Of a stretch of DNA of 64,000 bases, positions 7,630 through 16,152 are shown piece after piece. A program made the translations under genes and the position numbers. Within the stretch, counting starts at the first letter, position 1; each line of letters starts with the position of its first letter. The DNA is taken from positions 812,479 to 876,478 of the forward strand of contig NZ_FOMT01000002.1 in the NCBI RefSeq assembly GCF_900112695.1, in the 5' to 3' direction. This stretch comes from Paenibacillus catalpae (lineage in GTDB: Bacteria; Bacillota; Bacilli; Paenibacillales; Paenibacillaceae). A model generated the notes under the pieces. That model did no database searches. It saw only the letters and a program-made list of their open reading frames with translations, and was not told the origin of the DNA.

Positions 7630-8484
7630 GTGTTGAAAGATTTAATTGCACTAACCAAACCACGGCTGCTCCGGCTTAATGTATTTGCCGCGATTGGCGG
7701 CTTCTGGGTCGCTTCCAAATGGGATATTGAATGGCTGACGCTGCTTTGGGTTGTTATTGGCTCAGCGATTACAATAGGTTCCGCTTGTGTTATTAATAAC
7801 TATTGGGACCGTGAACTTGATCAGAAGATGGAGCGTACGAAGGAACGCGCATTGCCGATGGGCCGTTTGCAGCCCGGCTTTGTTCTAGGTTACGGTATTG
7901 TGCTTGGTATTATAGGTCTTACGGTATTGTTTGTCCTGGTTAATCCGGTTACCGGCTGGCTTGGTTTTCTGGGCTGGTTTGTCTATATCTTCATTTATAC
8001 GATGTGGCTCAAACGCACGTCCACGTGGAGCACGTCGATTGGCGGCATTTCCGGGGCTATGCCTCCGGTGCTTGGCTATTGTGCCGTAACCAATGAAGTG
8101 GATATGGGAGCATGGCTTCTGTTTGCGTTCCTCTTCCTGTGGCAGCCGGCGCATTTCTGGTCGCTTGCGATCCGCCGGGTGGAGGAGTACCGCACCGCAG
8201 GCTTCCCGCTGCTTCCTGTTGTGAAGGGGATTAAACGGACGAAGCTGCAAATGATTCCTTATGTGGTGCTTCTTATTCCTACCTGCGTGCTGCTGTACAC
8301 CTATGATTATACGGGAATTGTATTCTTGATCCTGTCCGTTATTGCCGGGATTGTATGGGCTGTTCATACGATTCGGGGACTAAAAGCGGAAAATACCGAG
8401 AAATGGGCGAAGGTAAACTTCCTTATTTCCGTTAACTATTTGATGGTGGTTTTTATTGTCATGATGGCAAATACCGTGAAGTAA
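7630..8484 (+). CDS. ctaB: Protoheme IX farnesyltransferase (heme O synthase)
   Basis: 284 aa, a UbiA-type membrane prenyltransferase. It transfers a farnesyl group to heme B to make heme O for terminal oxidases. The first Asp-rich site is 'NNYWDRELDQKMERTKERALPMGR' (about residues 55-78), and about eight or nine helices follow. The start is taken as GTG at 7630 because GGGAGG lies 8 bases upstream; an upstream ATG at 7597 has no such site. The gene heads a cluster with a SCO protein, consistent with cytochrome c oxidase assembly. ctaA lies about 18 kb away in this genome rather than divergently as in B. subtilis. Confidence 0.93.
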   Translation: MLKDLIALTKPRLLRLNVFAAIGGFWVASKWDIEWLTLLWVVIGSAITIGSACVINNYWDRELDQKMERTKERALPMGRLQPGFVLGYGIVLGIIGLTVLFVLVNPVTGWLGFLGWFVYIFIYTMWLKRTSTWSTSIGGISGAMPPVLGYCAVTNEVDMGAWLLFAFLFLWQPAHFWSLAIRRVEEYRTAGFPLLPVVKGIKRTKLQMIPYVVLLIPTCVLLYTYDYTGIVFLILSVIAGIVWAVHTIRGLKAENTEKWAKVNFLISVNYLMVVFIVMMANTVK

Positions 8485-8535
8485 TCTCTTAGTGATTATG
8501 AGGTAATTCTTTTTAGAGGAGGACGAGAAACGGAA

Positions 8536-9159
8536 ATGGCATTTCTAAAAAAACACAGCTTTAAATTTGCCGTATTGGCGCTTTGTTTGGCAATGGGCAT
8601 TTATTTATTCATTACAAACTACTCGCAGTCGAGCGGCGGCAGTAAAATGCCCGTTCAAATGGCTGCTCCGTCATTTGCTATGAATGATATTGACGGGAAT
8701 GAGGTTTCGCTTGAGTCTACCAACGGCAAAGCCAGACTGGTGTATTTCTATTTTGCAAGCTGCCCCGATGTCTGTCCTCCAACCACGTTTATGATCTCCG
8801 AAGTGGAGGATCAGCTGAGAGAGGCCGGAATCCTTGGAACGAAGGCAGAACTGATTTCGATTACCTTCGATCCGACTCATGATACGCCCGATGTAATTCG
8901 GGACTTTGCGACCCGCAACTTCGCGCAGCTGGAGGACGGCGGCTGGGAGTTCCTGCGAGGAAATGACGAGGAAGCGACGCTGAAGCTGGCAAGGGACTTT
9001 GGCGTGAGCGTGAAAAGGGAAAACGATACATTCATACATATGAATGTTATAACGCTCGTTGACAAGAAGGGCCAAATACGCAAATGGATTAACGGCAGCG
9101 ACGAATCGCTCACACCGGAAAGCATGGTGGCGGATTTGAAGCAGCTCGCGAAGGAATAA
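8536..9159 (+). CDS. SCO1/SenC family copper-chaperone/thiol protein
   Basis: 207 aa. SCO proteins help insert copper into the CuA site of cytochrome c oxidase at the outer face of the membrane. An N-terminal hydrophobic anchor (about residues 10-28) precedes a thioredoxin-like domain. That domain has the copper-binding CxxxC pair at C76 and C80 (SCPDVC) and the distal histidine at about H168. There is a Cys in the anchor, but it is not in a convincing lipobox, so it is probably an uncleaved anchor. GGAGG precedes the ATG. It follows ctaB by 51 bases and is followed by the AEC carrier after 3 bases. Confidence 0.92.
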   Translation: MAFLKKHSFKFAVLALCLAMGIYLFITNYSQSSGGSKMPVQMAAPSFAMNDIDGNEVSLESTNGKARLVYFYFASCPDVCPPTTFMISEVEDQLREAGILGTKAELISITFDPTHDTPDVIRDFATRNFAQLEDGGWEFLRGNDEEATLKLARDFGVSVKRENDTFIHMNVITLVDKKGQIRKWINGSDESLTPESMVADLKQLAKE

Positions 9160-9162
9160 GCG

Positions 9163-10101
9163 ATGGACATATTTTGGCATATATTATGGAGCAATGTACT
9201 GCCGCTCACATTGATGATAGCTGTTGGCTTCACAATGCAGCGGCTTTTTTCTTTGGATATCAAAACCTTATCAAAGCTGAACTTTTATGTATTTTCTCCC
9301 GCTGTTATTTTTAATCTGCTCTATACGACGGATATATCCGCAAGCCTGATTGGGCAAGTGCTGCTGTTCGTTGCTTTGTTTATGACTTTGCAGGCTGTCG
9401 CCGTAGAGTCGGTCGTCCGCTTGCGCGGGCTGGAGGGAGGCATGCGCGGCGCCATGCGCAACAGCGTCTTGTTCTATAACAGTGCCAATTACGGGATACC
9501 GCTTAATCAGCTGGCTTTTTCGGCTAATCCGTATACCTTGTCGATTCAGATTATTGTTATGGTTACGCAGTCGTTGCTCCCGAATACATACGGTATTTAT
9601 AGTGTCAATTCGCATAAGATGAGCTTCCGGTCTACGCTTCGCACCATATTGTCACAGCCGATTATCTATGTTATTCCGATCGCGTTTCTGCTGCACGGCT
9701 TCCAGGTGCAGCTGCCGCAGTCTATTGAAACGCCGATAACGTATCTGTCTGACGCCTTTATTGGTACAGCGCTTGTAACGCTAGGAGTGCAGTTGGGCAA
9801 TATGAAGTGGGAGCTTAACCCGGTCTTGATCAAAAACGTTCTGCTCGCAAACGGACTGCGCCTGATTGCAGGACCGGCACTAGCAGCCCTGGTGGTATGG
9901 GTGCTAGGGTTTTTCTTTACTATCGACCATTTGATGGCGGCAGCTCTTATCGTATCCTCATCCGTTCCAACATCGCTCAGCAGTGTTCTGCTCGCAGTCG
10001 AATTTGATAATGAGCCGGAATTCGCCTCGCAGGCGGTATTCCTCTCGACCCTTATCAGCATTATTACTGTAGCTGTTGTTATATTCCTTCTTCATATTTA
10101 A
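9163..10101 (+). CDS. AEC-family (auxin efflux carrier-type) membrane transporter
   Basis: 312 aa with about ten hydrophobic segments spread over the whole length. The N-terminal 'LSKLNFYVFSPAVIFNLLY' and the central 'NSANYGIPLNQLAF' are typical AEC/MEM family features. Such carriers move organic acids or similar metabolites; the substrate is not predictable here. It begins 3 bases after the SCO gene, so it is co-transcribed. Its 3' end overlaps the convergent Toprim gene by 23 bases. Confidence 0.88.
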   Translation: MDIFWHILWSNVLPLTLMIAVGFTMQRLFSLDIKTLSKLNFYVFSPAVIFNLLYTTDISASLIGQVLLFVALFMTLQAVAVESVVRLRGLEGGMRGAMRNSVLFYNSANYGIPLNQLAFSANPYTLSIQIIVMVTQSLLPNTYGIYSVNSHKMSFRSTLRTILSQPIIYVIPIAFLLHGFQVQLPQSIETPITYLSDAFIGTALVTLGVQLGNMKWELNPVLIKNVLLANGLRLIAGPALAALVVWVLGFFFTIDHLMAAALIVSSSVPTSLSSVLLAVEFDNEPEFASQAVFLSTLISIITVAVVIFLLHI

Positions 10102-10432
10102 CAGGGTATTGGATGTATGACTCGAGGCCGGCCTTCTCAAATTGTTCAATCAGGTAATCTTCAGGCGTATGCTCCACACCAGGGTAACCCCGCCTTGTAT
10201 AGATGTGCTCGGCGTCCGGGAACAGATCGCGGAGTATACCGCGGATCCGTTTGCCGGAGGAGTCATTATCCGTGAAAATATAAACATCCTTGTCTCCGAC
10301 TTGCTTACGCAGCTTCTCCAGCTGGACGGTACCGGGCGTGCCGAAGGTGCAGAAGATCGGAACGGATTCATCAAGTACCCGCCGAATACGGCTCTTGTCG
10401 TTTTTGCCTTCCACAATAATGGCGATATCCAT
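10079..10432 (-). CDS. Small Toprim-domain protein (YusF / RNase M5-like)
   Basis: 117 aa made up almost entirely of a Toprim fold. The conserved Glu is in 'AIIVEGKNDKSRI' near the N-terminus, and the DxD-like pair is in 'YIFTDNDSSGKRIR'. It resembles the stand-alone Toprim proteins related to RNase M5; its substrate is unknown. The start at 10432 is favoured over the upstream in-frame ATG at 10501, because the Toprim core begins at once and a GGTGA site precedes it. The last 23 bases overlap the end of the convergent AEC gene. Confidence 0.8.
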   Translation of the reverse strand: MDIAIIVEGKNDKSRIRRVLDESVPIFCTFGTPGTVQLEKLRKQVGDKDVYIFTDNDSSGKRIRGILRDLFPDAEHIYTRRGYPGVEHTPEDYLIEQFEKAGLESYIQYPVKYEEGI

Positions 10433-10520
10433 AACAGTCACCAGCCTTTTATTCTGTAGGTTCTTACATGTAGTGTAGCGATATTCACTTGCCGGGAGCA
10501 AGAAAAAATTGCTAAATAAA

Positions 10521-10553
10521 AAGGGGACGGAGCATATAGCTCCGTCCCTTTTT
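10521..10553 (-). terminator. Bidirectional hairpin terminator
   Basis: A stem GGGACGGAGC / GCTCCGTCCC with loop ATATA is flanked by AAAA and TTTTT. It lies downstream of the small minus-strand spore gene at 10575. Confidence 0.85.
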
Positions 10554-10574
10554 CATTGTATACGAAGGGGAATC

Positions 10575-10694
10575 TTAATGGCAGATTGTGCAGATGATGA
10601 TAACGAGCAGGATGAACAATACGAGGATGGACCCCACATTGTTAAAGCCGCCACCGCGATGATCGCTTACAGGTGAAACATGAATTTCAGACAT
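10575..10694 (-). CDS. YjcZ-family small sporulation membrane protein
   Basis: 39 aa. A short polar N-terminus containing GGGF is followed by one strongly hydrophobic helix (about residues 21-37) ending in CTICH. This layout matches the YjcZ/YhjR-type sporulation proteins of Bacillales, whose function is not well known. AGGGGTG is the ribosome site and a strong terminator follows. Confidence 0.85.
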   Translation of the reverse strand: MSEIHVSPVSDHRGGGFNNVGSILVLFILLVIIICTICH

Positions 10695-10823
10695 CTAAGT
10701 CACCCCTCTCGAGCAATCTTCAAGGTCATGTCGGCCCGGCAATCGTCCTTGCGGAGCAACTGTCATGGATGGCCACCTGACATAGTGCATTATATGCCCG
10801 GGTGAGCAGATGGCCTTGTGCAT

Positions 10824-11987
10824 TCACCTAGACTTGGGAAAAATGGGTGTGAGCGTAGTTTTTCTGCGGTGGAAGGGCAGGAAGCAGACGCCAATCATCA
10901 GGCCCAGGAAGGCCAAATAGTACGGTGACAGATTATCGCGCAGTTGGCCGGCAAGCATCGGACCAAGGAAAGCTCCCACAGAATAAGCAATCGACAGGAC
11001 CGAGAAGGTCCGTCCGTATCTGGCACCGCCGCTGAGCTCGATCAGAAGCGTCGATATCGCCGGAAGAATAATGCCTTTGGCCATCCCGACAAAGAGAAGC
11101 AGCATGGCGAAAGGAAGCGGCGTATGAGCGGCAATCGTAAAATAGACAAGAGCCAGCCCGAGGGCTCCCCATAACGTTCGGTAGTAGGAAGACAGCTTGT
11201 TAAGGAACAGCATACTTAATGTAATCAAAGCTCCCAGGCTGACAACGGAGAACAAGATCCCCGTTTCCATCATCCCTTCCGTGGAGGTAGACATGAGCGG
11301 CAGCTCGAAGGACAGAATGCCCTGCGCGCAGCTAATGGCAACCGGCAGAAGAAACACCAGCCAAGGGATCGGAGTCCCCTCCGCAATGGCCGGCTTTTTG
11401 CTGTCTGACGACGTTGGCTCCACTTTTTCAGCCGGAGCGGCCTTAATGTCGCGTATGAAGAATAATGCGCACACGGCGGTAACGATGAGTACCCAGCCGA
11501 GTAAATAAAAGGCGGTAGTAAATCCGATCTTCGCAACCATATACGCACCGGCTGCCGGAGATACGACGGTAGCCAGCGTATGGACAAGTCCGTTACCGGC
11601 CATATACTTTCCTTGCTTGGTTACATCGCTCGAGATGCGGGCCAGCAGGGCCAGGCAGGCAGGTGACAGAAAGGCTAGTACAAATCCGCTGATCGAGCGG
11701 AGTACCAGCAGCTGCCAGGGATCAGTTACCTTCGACTGGAAGAGAAGCACGATCCCTGCCCCCATGAGACTAAAGACGATAAACAGCCTGCTGCCAAACC
11801 GGTCAACCCCATATCCGGCCATAATATTGCCTGGCAGATGAGTGATGGAGTACATCCCCATCATCAGCCCGATGAAGGAGGGTGCCGCACCAAGGGAAAT
11901 CGCGAATGGGGTAAGAATCGGATATTGCGCATGCAGATCAAAGAAAGCAACAAACAGAAACAGATAAAGCCAGATTGCGGTTTTCAA
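10824..11987 (-). CDS. Major facilitator superfamily transporter
   Basis: 387 aa with twelve predicted helices. The loop 2-3 motif 'GYGVDRFGSRLFIVF' is the MFS signature G-x-x-x-D-R-x-G-R in slightly varied form, and a charged central loop (KVEPTSSDSKK) divides the halves. It looks like a drug or metabolite efflux carrier; the substrate is unknown. The start is placed at TTG 11987 because AAGGAGG lies 9 bases upstream; the ATG at 12008 overlaps that ribosome site and has only a poor one of its own. Confidence 0.85.
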   Translation of the reverse strand: MKTAIWLYLFLFVAFFDLHAQYPILTPFAISLGAAPSFIGLMMGMYSITHLPGNIMAGYGVDRFGSRLFIVFSLMGAGIVLLFQSKVTDPWQLLVLRSISGFVLAFLSPACLALLARISSDVTKQGKYMAGNGLVHTLATVVSPAAGAYMVAKIGFTTAFYLLGWVLIVTAVCALFFIRDIKAAPAEKVEPTSSDSKKPAIAEGTPIPWLVFLLPVAISCAQGILSFELPLMSTSTEGMMETGILFSVVSLGALITLSMLFLNKLSSYYRTLWGALGLALVYFTIAAHTPLPFAMLLLFVGMAKGIILPAISTLLIELSGGARYGRTFSVLSIAYSVGAFLGPMLAGQLRDNLSPYYLAFLGLMIGVCFLPFHRRKTTLTPIFPKSR

Positions 11988-12108
11988 CAGGCACGTCCTC
12001 CTTGCCATAACCTCTTAATCTACTTGTACGTCAAAGGTGGACAGGATATGTCTCCTTGCTGTTTACGGTGCCTTACGTTTACGGCATATTATGGGTGGGT
12101 TATAATGT

Positions 12109-12138
12109 TTGATAATAGGACATTGCACGAGTTATAAT
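12109..12138 (+). promoter_or_regulatory. Sigma-A promoter directly in front of a hairpin leader element
   Basis: TTGATA (12109-12114), an 18-base spacer and TATAAT (12133-12138). Transcription should start near 12145, so the leader element at 12147-12215 would occupy the entire 5' untranslated region. Confidence 0.6.
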
Positions 12139-12146
12139 AGGGCTAA

Positions 12147-12215
12147 TGCTTACGAAGTAAGAATTACCACAGTAGGCAAAATCCCGCCTACTTGTGTGAT
12201 AATTCTTTTAGGGGG
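12147..12215 (+). repeat. Hairpin leader element (family 1), single copy
   Basis: The small hairpin TGCTTACGAAGTA is followed by a long stem. AGAATTA pairs with TAATTCT, CACA with TGTG and GTAGGC with GCCTAC. The stem closes at AATTC and is followed at once by TTTTAGGGGG, the ribosome site of the TTG start at 12223. Confidence 0.85.
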
Positions 12216-12222
12216 ATTGTTT

Positions 12223-12681
12223 TTGGAAAATTACTTTGATTTTTCCGGCTATGATTGGGAGGCCTGGAGCACCTTCTTGCAGGATCATTGGCTTGTGCTC
12301 GTCATTGCTCTTGTTGTATTACTCTTGATTATCAGAGTCGTGAAGACATTCGTGAAATGGGCATTAGTGCTCGTCATTGTAGTCGGCATTGTGGCTTACA
12401 GCGGCTATACGCTGGAGGATGTGAAATCGATCGGCACACAGGCGATCGACAGCCTGAAGCAGGAAGCTGTGTCGGCGATGGCGGGAGAAGTAGAGAAAGC
12501 AACGTTTACCTCCAATTCGGATGGAAGCTTTACCGTAAAGACAGAGAATATTGAGCTGACGGGTGTTCCCGGCTCAGGTGAAGTAAGCGTAAAGTTCCGC
12601 GGCAAATCGGTAGGTACGATGAAGATAGATTCAACTATTCAGGCTCTTATTGATCAGGCGAAGGCAAATGGCAAAGTATAG
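12223..12681 (+). CDS. Membrane-anchored hypothetical protein, 152 aa
   Basis: Not recognised. A short polar N-terminus with many aromatic residues is followed by one or two adjacent hydrophobic helices (about residues 23-60). A soluble C-terminal domain of about 85 residues ends in a Lys-rich helix. The TTG start is supported by AGGGGG at the end of the leader hairpin. It is followed, 44 bases on, by a membrane transglutaminase and then a class B PBP. An envelope role is therefore likely but unproven. Confidence 0.75.
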   Translation: MENYFDFSGYDWEAWSTFLQDHWLVLVIALVVLLLIIRVVKTFVKWALVLVIVVGIVAYSGYTLEDVKSIGTQAIDSLKQEAVSAMAGEVEKATFTSNSDGSFTVKTENIELTGVPGSGEVSVKFRGKSVGTMKIDSTIQALIDQAKANGKV

Positions 12682-12725
12682 ATAGACAAGTACAATGAAG
12701 TAGTTAGAGGCAAGGAGGGGTGAAC

Positions 12726-13883
12726 ATGATGGAATGGTTTCGTGCAGGGACGGTCTGGGAACCGGTCTCGCTGATCGTTCTTCTCCTTCTGCTTGTTTCG
12801 CTGCTGCAAGGAATGAGAAGGGGCGCGTCGGGTTCAGCGAGGCGTCTTTTCTTTTTTGTATGGGACGGCGTTATCATGATTGTCTGTCTTGTGCTTGCCG
12901 GGCAAATTGCCGGAGGCTTGTCCCCGAAAGCAGCGGATTGGCTGAGCGCACATGTGGAAGTTCCGCAGCGGGAACTTGGTGCAACTTCGCAGGCCTGGTA
13001 TACGTTTATTACAAGTCTGCGTGATTTCGCGCTGCTCCGATACGGGATTCTGTTCCTCCTGTCGTATTTGCTGCTCCGGTTAGCAGCTTCGTTTCTTGTT
13101 CCTCTGCTGGAGATGCTTTTTGCCGCCAGACAGCGCCCCGGCAGACATGAGAGTATGGACCGTCTTCCAGGAGGAAGGGCGGCAAGCCGTGCGGCCGGTG
13201 CCGTATTTGGTACCGTTCACGGCGCGGGACGGGCATTCGTATTTGTAGCTGCCCTCTTTATTTATGTGTCGCTTGCGCCTAACGGACTGTGGTCCGGAAC
13301 GATCCAGCAGTCACCATTGTACATGAAGGCATCGGCTGTGCTTGAGCCGGTTGCCGGCGATATGCTGACCGGACGCGGACCTGTTCTCGCCGAAGCGGTA
13401 CAGGCGGAGTTTCAGAATGTCCTGCAGCGCAAATACGAGATTATTGACTACAATATCCCGGCAGATATTGAGCAGGCAGCCCTTCAGATTACGAAGGACA
13501 AGAGCGGTGAGGAAGAGAAGGCGCGCGCCTTGTATGACTGGCTGGGCAGCAGGATTGCGTATGATTGGGACAAGGCTGACAATTATGTAGACAATGGGGT
13601 TTGGAAAGAGCAGACGCCGGAAGAAACGTTTGAAACCCGCAAAGGGGTCTGTATCGACGTTGCCCGGCTGTATGCGGTTATGGCACGCGCGTCCGGTCTA
13701 GAAGTAAAGGTTGTTACCGGCACGGGACTGGACGGGAACGGAGGCTCCGGTCCGCATGCGTGGAATGAAGTGAAAATTGGCGGAGAGAATGGATCCTGGA
13801 TTCCGCTGGATGCGACATGGGCGTCTTCCGGCGACTGGTTTAACCCGGATAATTTCGACAAGACCCATATCCGGGCTGTATAA
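12726..13883 (+). CDS. Membrane protein with C-terminal transglutaminase-like domain
   Basis: 385 aa. The first ~200 residues hold about four or five transmembrane helices. The last ~140 form a transglutaminase/papain-like core with a full Cys-His-Asp triad: Cys309 (KGVCIDVARL), His344 (GPHAWNEV) and Asp362 (IPLDATW). In bacteria such domains often act as proteases or amidases on envelope substrates. The ATG at 12726 sits 7 bases from AAGGAGG. It lies between an anchored unknown protein and a class B PBP, which suggests cell-wall or spore-envelope work. Confidence 0.82.
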   Translation: MMEWFRAGTVWEPVSLIVLLLLLVSLLQGMRRGASGSARRLFFFVWDGVIMIVCLVLAGQIAGGLSPKAADWLSAHVEVPQRELGATSQAWYTFITSLRDFALLRYGILFLLSYLLLRLAASFLVPLLEMLFAARQRPGRHESMDRLPGGRAASRAAGAVFGTVHGAGRAFVFVAALFIYVSLAPNGLWSGTIQQSPLYMKASAVLEPVAGDMLTGRGPVLAEAVQAEFQNVLQRKYEIIDYNIPADIEQAALQITKDKSGEEEKARALYDWLGSRIAYDWDKADNYVDNGVWKEQTPEETFETRKGVCIDVARLYAVMARASGLEVKVVTGTGLDGNGGSGPHAWNEVKIGGENGSWIPLDATWASSGDWFNPDNFDKTHIRAV

Positions 13884-13911
13884 GTTAGATTTAGACAAGA
13901 GGTGAACAGGC

Positions 13912-15960
13912 TTGCATGATGATCCGCAGAAACGGGAAATAACGAATCGTCGTCATTTCTCGTTTCGTTTGAATTTATTCTTTTTTATCGTATTTGGACT
14001 CTTTAGCGTTCTTATTATTCAGCTTGCTATTCTCCAGTTTGTGGAAGGCCCAAAGCTTAGCGCACAGGGCAGCCAAAAGAGTACGAGGAGCGTCAAAATC
14101 GCGCCGATCCGGGGCAATATATACGATTCGTCCGGTACTCCGATAGCTTATTCGACATCTACGCAGTCGCTTTACTTTACGATTTCTCCCGACTTCAAGG
14201 ACGGGGATGCGGAAGCGATAGCCGCGAAGCTTGAAGCGGTGTTTAATGAAGTCGGTGATAAAGATCCGGAAAAGGCCATGACGACCGAAGACATTATTCG
14301 GCAGATGGACCTGGATTTCCGGCGGAATACGATCTCTACTCCGCGCCGGATCAAGACCGGTTTGACCAATAAAGAGATTGCCTACTTTATGGAGCACCGC
14401 GATGAATTCAAAGGCATAGATATTGTTGAGGAAAGCGTTCGTAACTACAGCAAAGATACGGTAGCCGTTCAGCTTGTAGGATATTTGAAGAAATTCAGAG
14501 GTGTCCGTGATTCCCTTGATTTCTATAAAGCAAAAGGGAACGAGGAGGATCCGCAGCTTCAATATCTGGATGACGAGGACGTTGGTTTTGACGGTCTTGA
14601 ATACATGTATCAGGATATATTGCGGGGCAAGAACGGCCTGAAGACGTATCCGGTTAATAATGCCGAGCGGATTATTGGTCCCGTACAGATTACGAACCCG
14701 AAAAAGGGCGATGATCTGTATTTGACGATCAACCGTAATGTGCAGTTAACGACGGAACAGGCTATTGTCGACCAGATCCAAAAAATCAGAACGTCGTCAA
14801 ATAAGTCCGAGCGTGCCGAATATGCCAAAATCGGCTTTGCCGTCGCTATGGAAGTGAATACCGGTAAAGTCGTTGCGATGGCGAGCATGCCGGATTACGA
14901 TCCTAACATTTGGTTTGGCGGCAGAATCAGCAATGAAGACTACAAAAACTTCGAATCCGTCTTGAACAACGGTACGATCAGAGAGGTATTCCCTCATTAT
15001 GAAACGGAGAAAGAGCGGAATCAGCATCCGTCCTCGCTCGTGCCTCCGGGCTCGACGATGAAGCCTTTATCGATTCTGATCGGTTTAAACGAGAAGCTGT
15101 TTACGACTTCGAGCACATACTTTGACAACGGAGCCTTCTTCTTTGGTTCAACGGGCCATGAAGTGCGGATCGGCAACGCCTCGAACCATGCTTACGGCTT
15201 GCTGGACCCGGCCTCGGCGATTGCCCATTCCTCCAACCCGTTTATGGCGAAGATGGTGGGCAACAATATGTATGAGAAATACGGCAAAAAAGGCGTCGAT
15301 GTATGGGATAACTACATGAAGCAATTTGGGCTTGGCGTTCTGACCGGCAGCGGTCTGAGAGGCGAATCCAAAGGCACTATTGACTACTACCACGAAGCCG
15401 AAACAGCAAGCTCCCAGTCCGCCCTGGTGCGGGCTTCATTTGGTCAGCAGGCGCGTTACACGCCGCTGCAGCTGGTGCAATATGCGTCCATGCTGGCTAA
15501 TCAGGGCAAGCGGATGAAGCCGCAATTCGTGAACCAGATTAAAGACGCGGAAGGGAACGTTGTGCAGACATTTAAGCCTGAGGTGCTTAACACCGTTGAT
15601 CTCCCAGACTCTTATTGGAATGAAATTGAGGAAGGCATGTCCAAGGTTAACGTGCAAGGATTCGACGGCGTAACGTACACGTATGAAAGAAAGACGGGTA
15701 CAGCCCAGTCTGACGTGGCCGGCCGCCGCGCGGATAATGCGGTATTTATCGCTTATGCGCCAAGAGAGAATCCGAAGCTGGCTGTTGCGGTTGTTATACC
15801 GGACGGTGAGTTTGGCGGCTGGGGTGCTGCTCCAATTGCCCGGAAAATTTTTGATGCCTATGATTACGAGGTTGGCTTGAACGGTACGCCGGGCAAGCAG
15901 AAGGATCAGGCGAATAATTCGGCAAACGCAGGAACGACAGGCACTGCAAACCAGCCATAA
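13912..15960 (+). CDS. Class B penicillin-binding protein (transpeptidase)
   Basis: 682 aa. After an N-terminal anchor (about residues 22-44) comes the PBP dimerisation domain ('IRGNIYDSSGTPIAYS' near residues 64-79) and then the transpeptidase domain. The three catalytic motifs are visible: STMK (within PPGSTMKPLS), SSN (AHSSNPFM) and KTG (ERKTGTAQ). It cross-links peptidoglycan outside the membrane and is probably a PBP2-type enzyme for elongation or spore wall. The start is a TTG with AGAGGTG 7 bases upstream. A Ser/Thr/Asn/Gly-rich tail ends the protein. It is followed by a terminator. Confidence 0.93.
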   Translation: MHDDPQKREITNRRHFSFRLNLFFFIVFGLFSVLIIQLAILQFVEGPKLSAQGSQKSTRSVKIAPIRGNIYDSSGTPIAYSTSTQSLYFTISPDFKDGDAEAIAAKLEAVFNEVGDKDPEKAMTTEDIIRQMDLDFRRNTISTPRRIKTGLTNKEIAYFMEHRDEFKGIDIVEESVRNYSKDTVAVQLVGYLKKFRGVRDSLDFYKAKGNEEDPQLQYLDDEDVGFDGLEYMYQDILRGKNGLKTYPVNNAERIIGPVQITNPKKGDDLYLTINRNVQLTTEQAIVDQIQKIRTSSNKSERAEYAKIGFAVAMEVNTGKVVAMASMPDYDPNIWFGGRISNEDYKNFESVLNNGTIREVFPHYETEKERNQHPSSLVPPGSTMKPLSILIGLNEKLFTTSSTYFDNGAFFFGSTGHEVRIGNASNHAYGLLDPASAIAHSSNPFMAKMVGNNMYEKYGKKGVDVWDNYMKQFGLGVLTGSGLRGESKGTIDYYHEAETASSQSALVRASFGQQARYTPLQLVQYASMLANQGKRMKPQFVNQIKDAEGNVVQTFKPEVLNTVDLPDSYWNEIEEGMSKVNVQGFDGVTYTYERKTGTAQSDVAGRRADNAVFIAYAPRENPKLAVAVVIPDGEFGGWGAAPIARKIFDAYDYEVGLNGTPGKQKDQANNSANAGTTGTANQP

Positions 15961-15970
15961 GGATGACCAT

Positions 15971-16024
15971 AAGAAGCTGTTTCTGAAGATTCGAAAAAGA
16001 ATCTTTAGAGACGGCTTTTTTTTT
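15971..16024 (+). terminator. Terminator after the class B PBP operon
   Basis: A long imperfect stem from AAGCTGTTTCTGAAGATTC to GAATCTTTAGAGACGGCTT is followed by a long T tract that runs on to about 16026. Confidence 0.85.
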
Positions 16025-16053
16025 TTGAAACTTTTTAAAAAGAAATTTCGTAT

Positions 16054-16077
16054 AAATGTTGCATCAGAGAAACATTT
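16054..16077 (+). promoter_or_regulatory. MntR-like operator of the mnt operon
   Basis: The inverted repeat AAATGTT/AACATTT encloses TTGCATCAGAGAAAC. This closely resembles the B. subtilis mntABCD operator (TTTTGCATGAGGGAAAC, recalled). It overlaps a TATAAA -10-like box. The match is by eye. Confidence 0.6.
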
Positions 16078-16152
16078 TTGAATACAATAAAAAAAGAGGC
16101 GTTAAGCTAACTAATGTTCGTCCATGCAAAACTTAAGGATGGGGGAAAGGGT

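Noticed and set aside
8485-8524. GTAATTCTTTTTAGAGGAGG before the SCO gene
   Set aside because: Looks like the end of a family 1 element, but TGCTTACGAAG and a proper hairpin are missing; at most a decayed copy.
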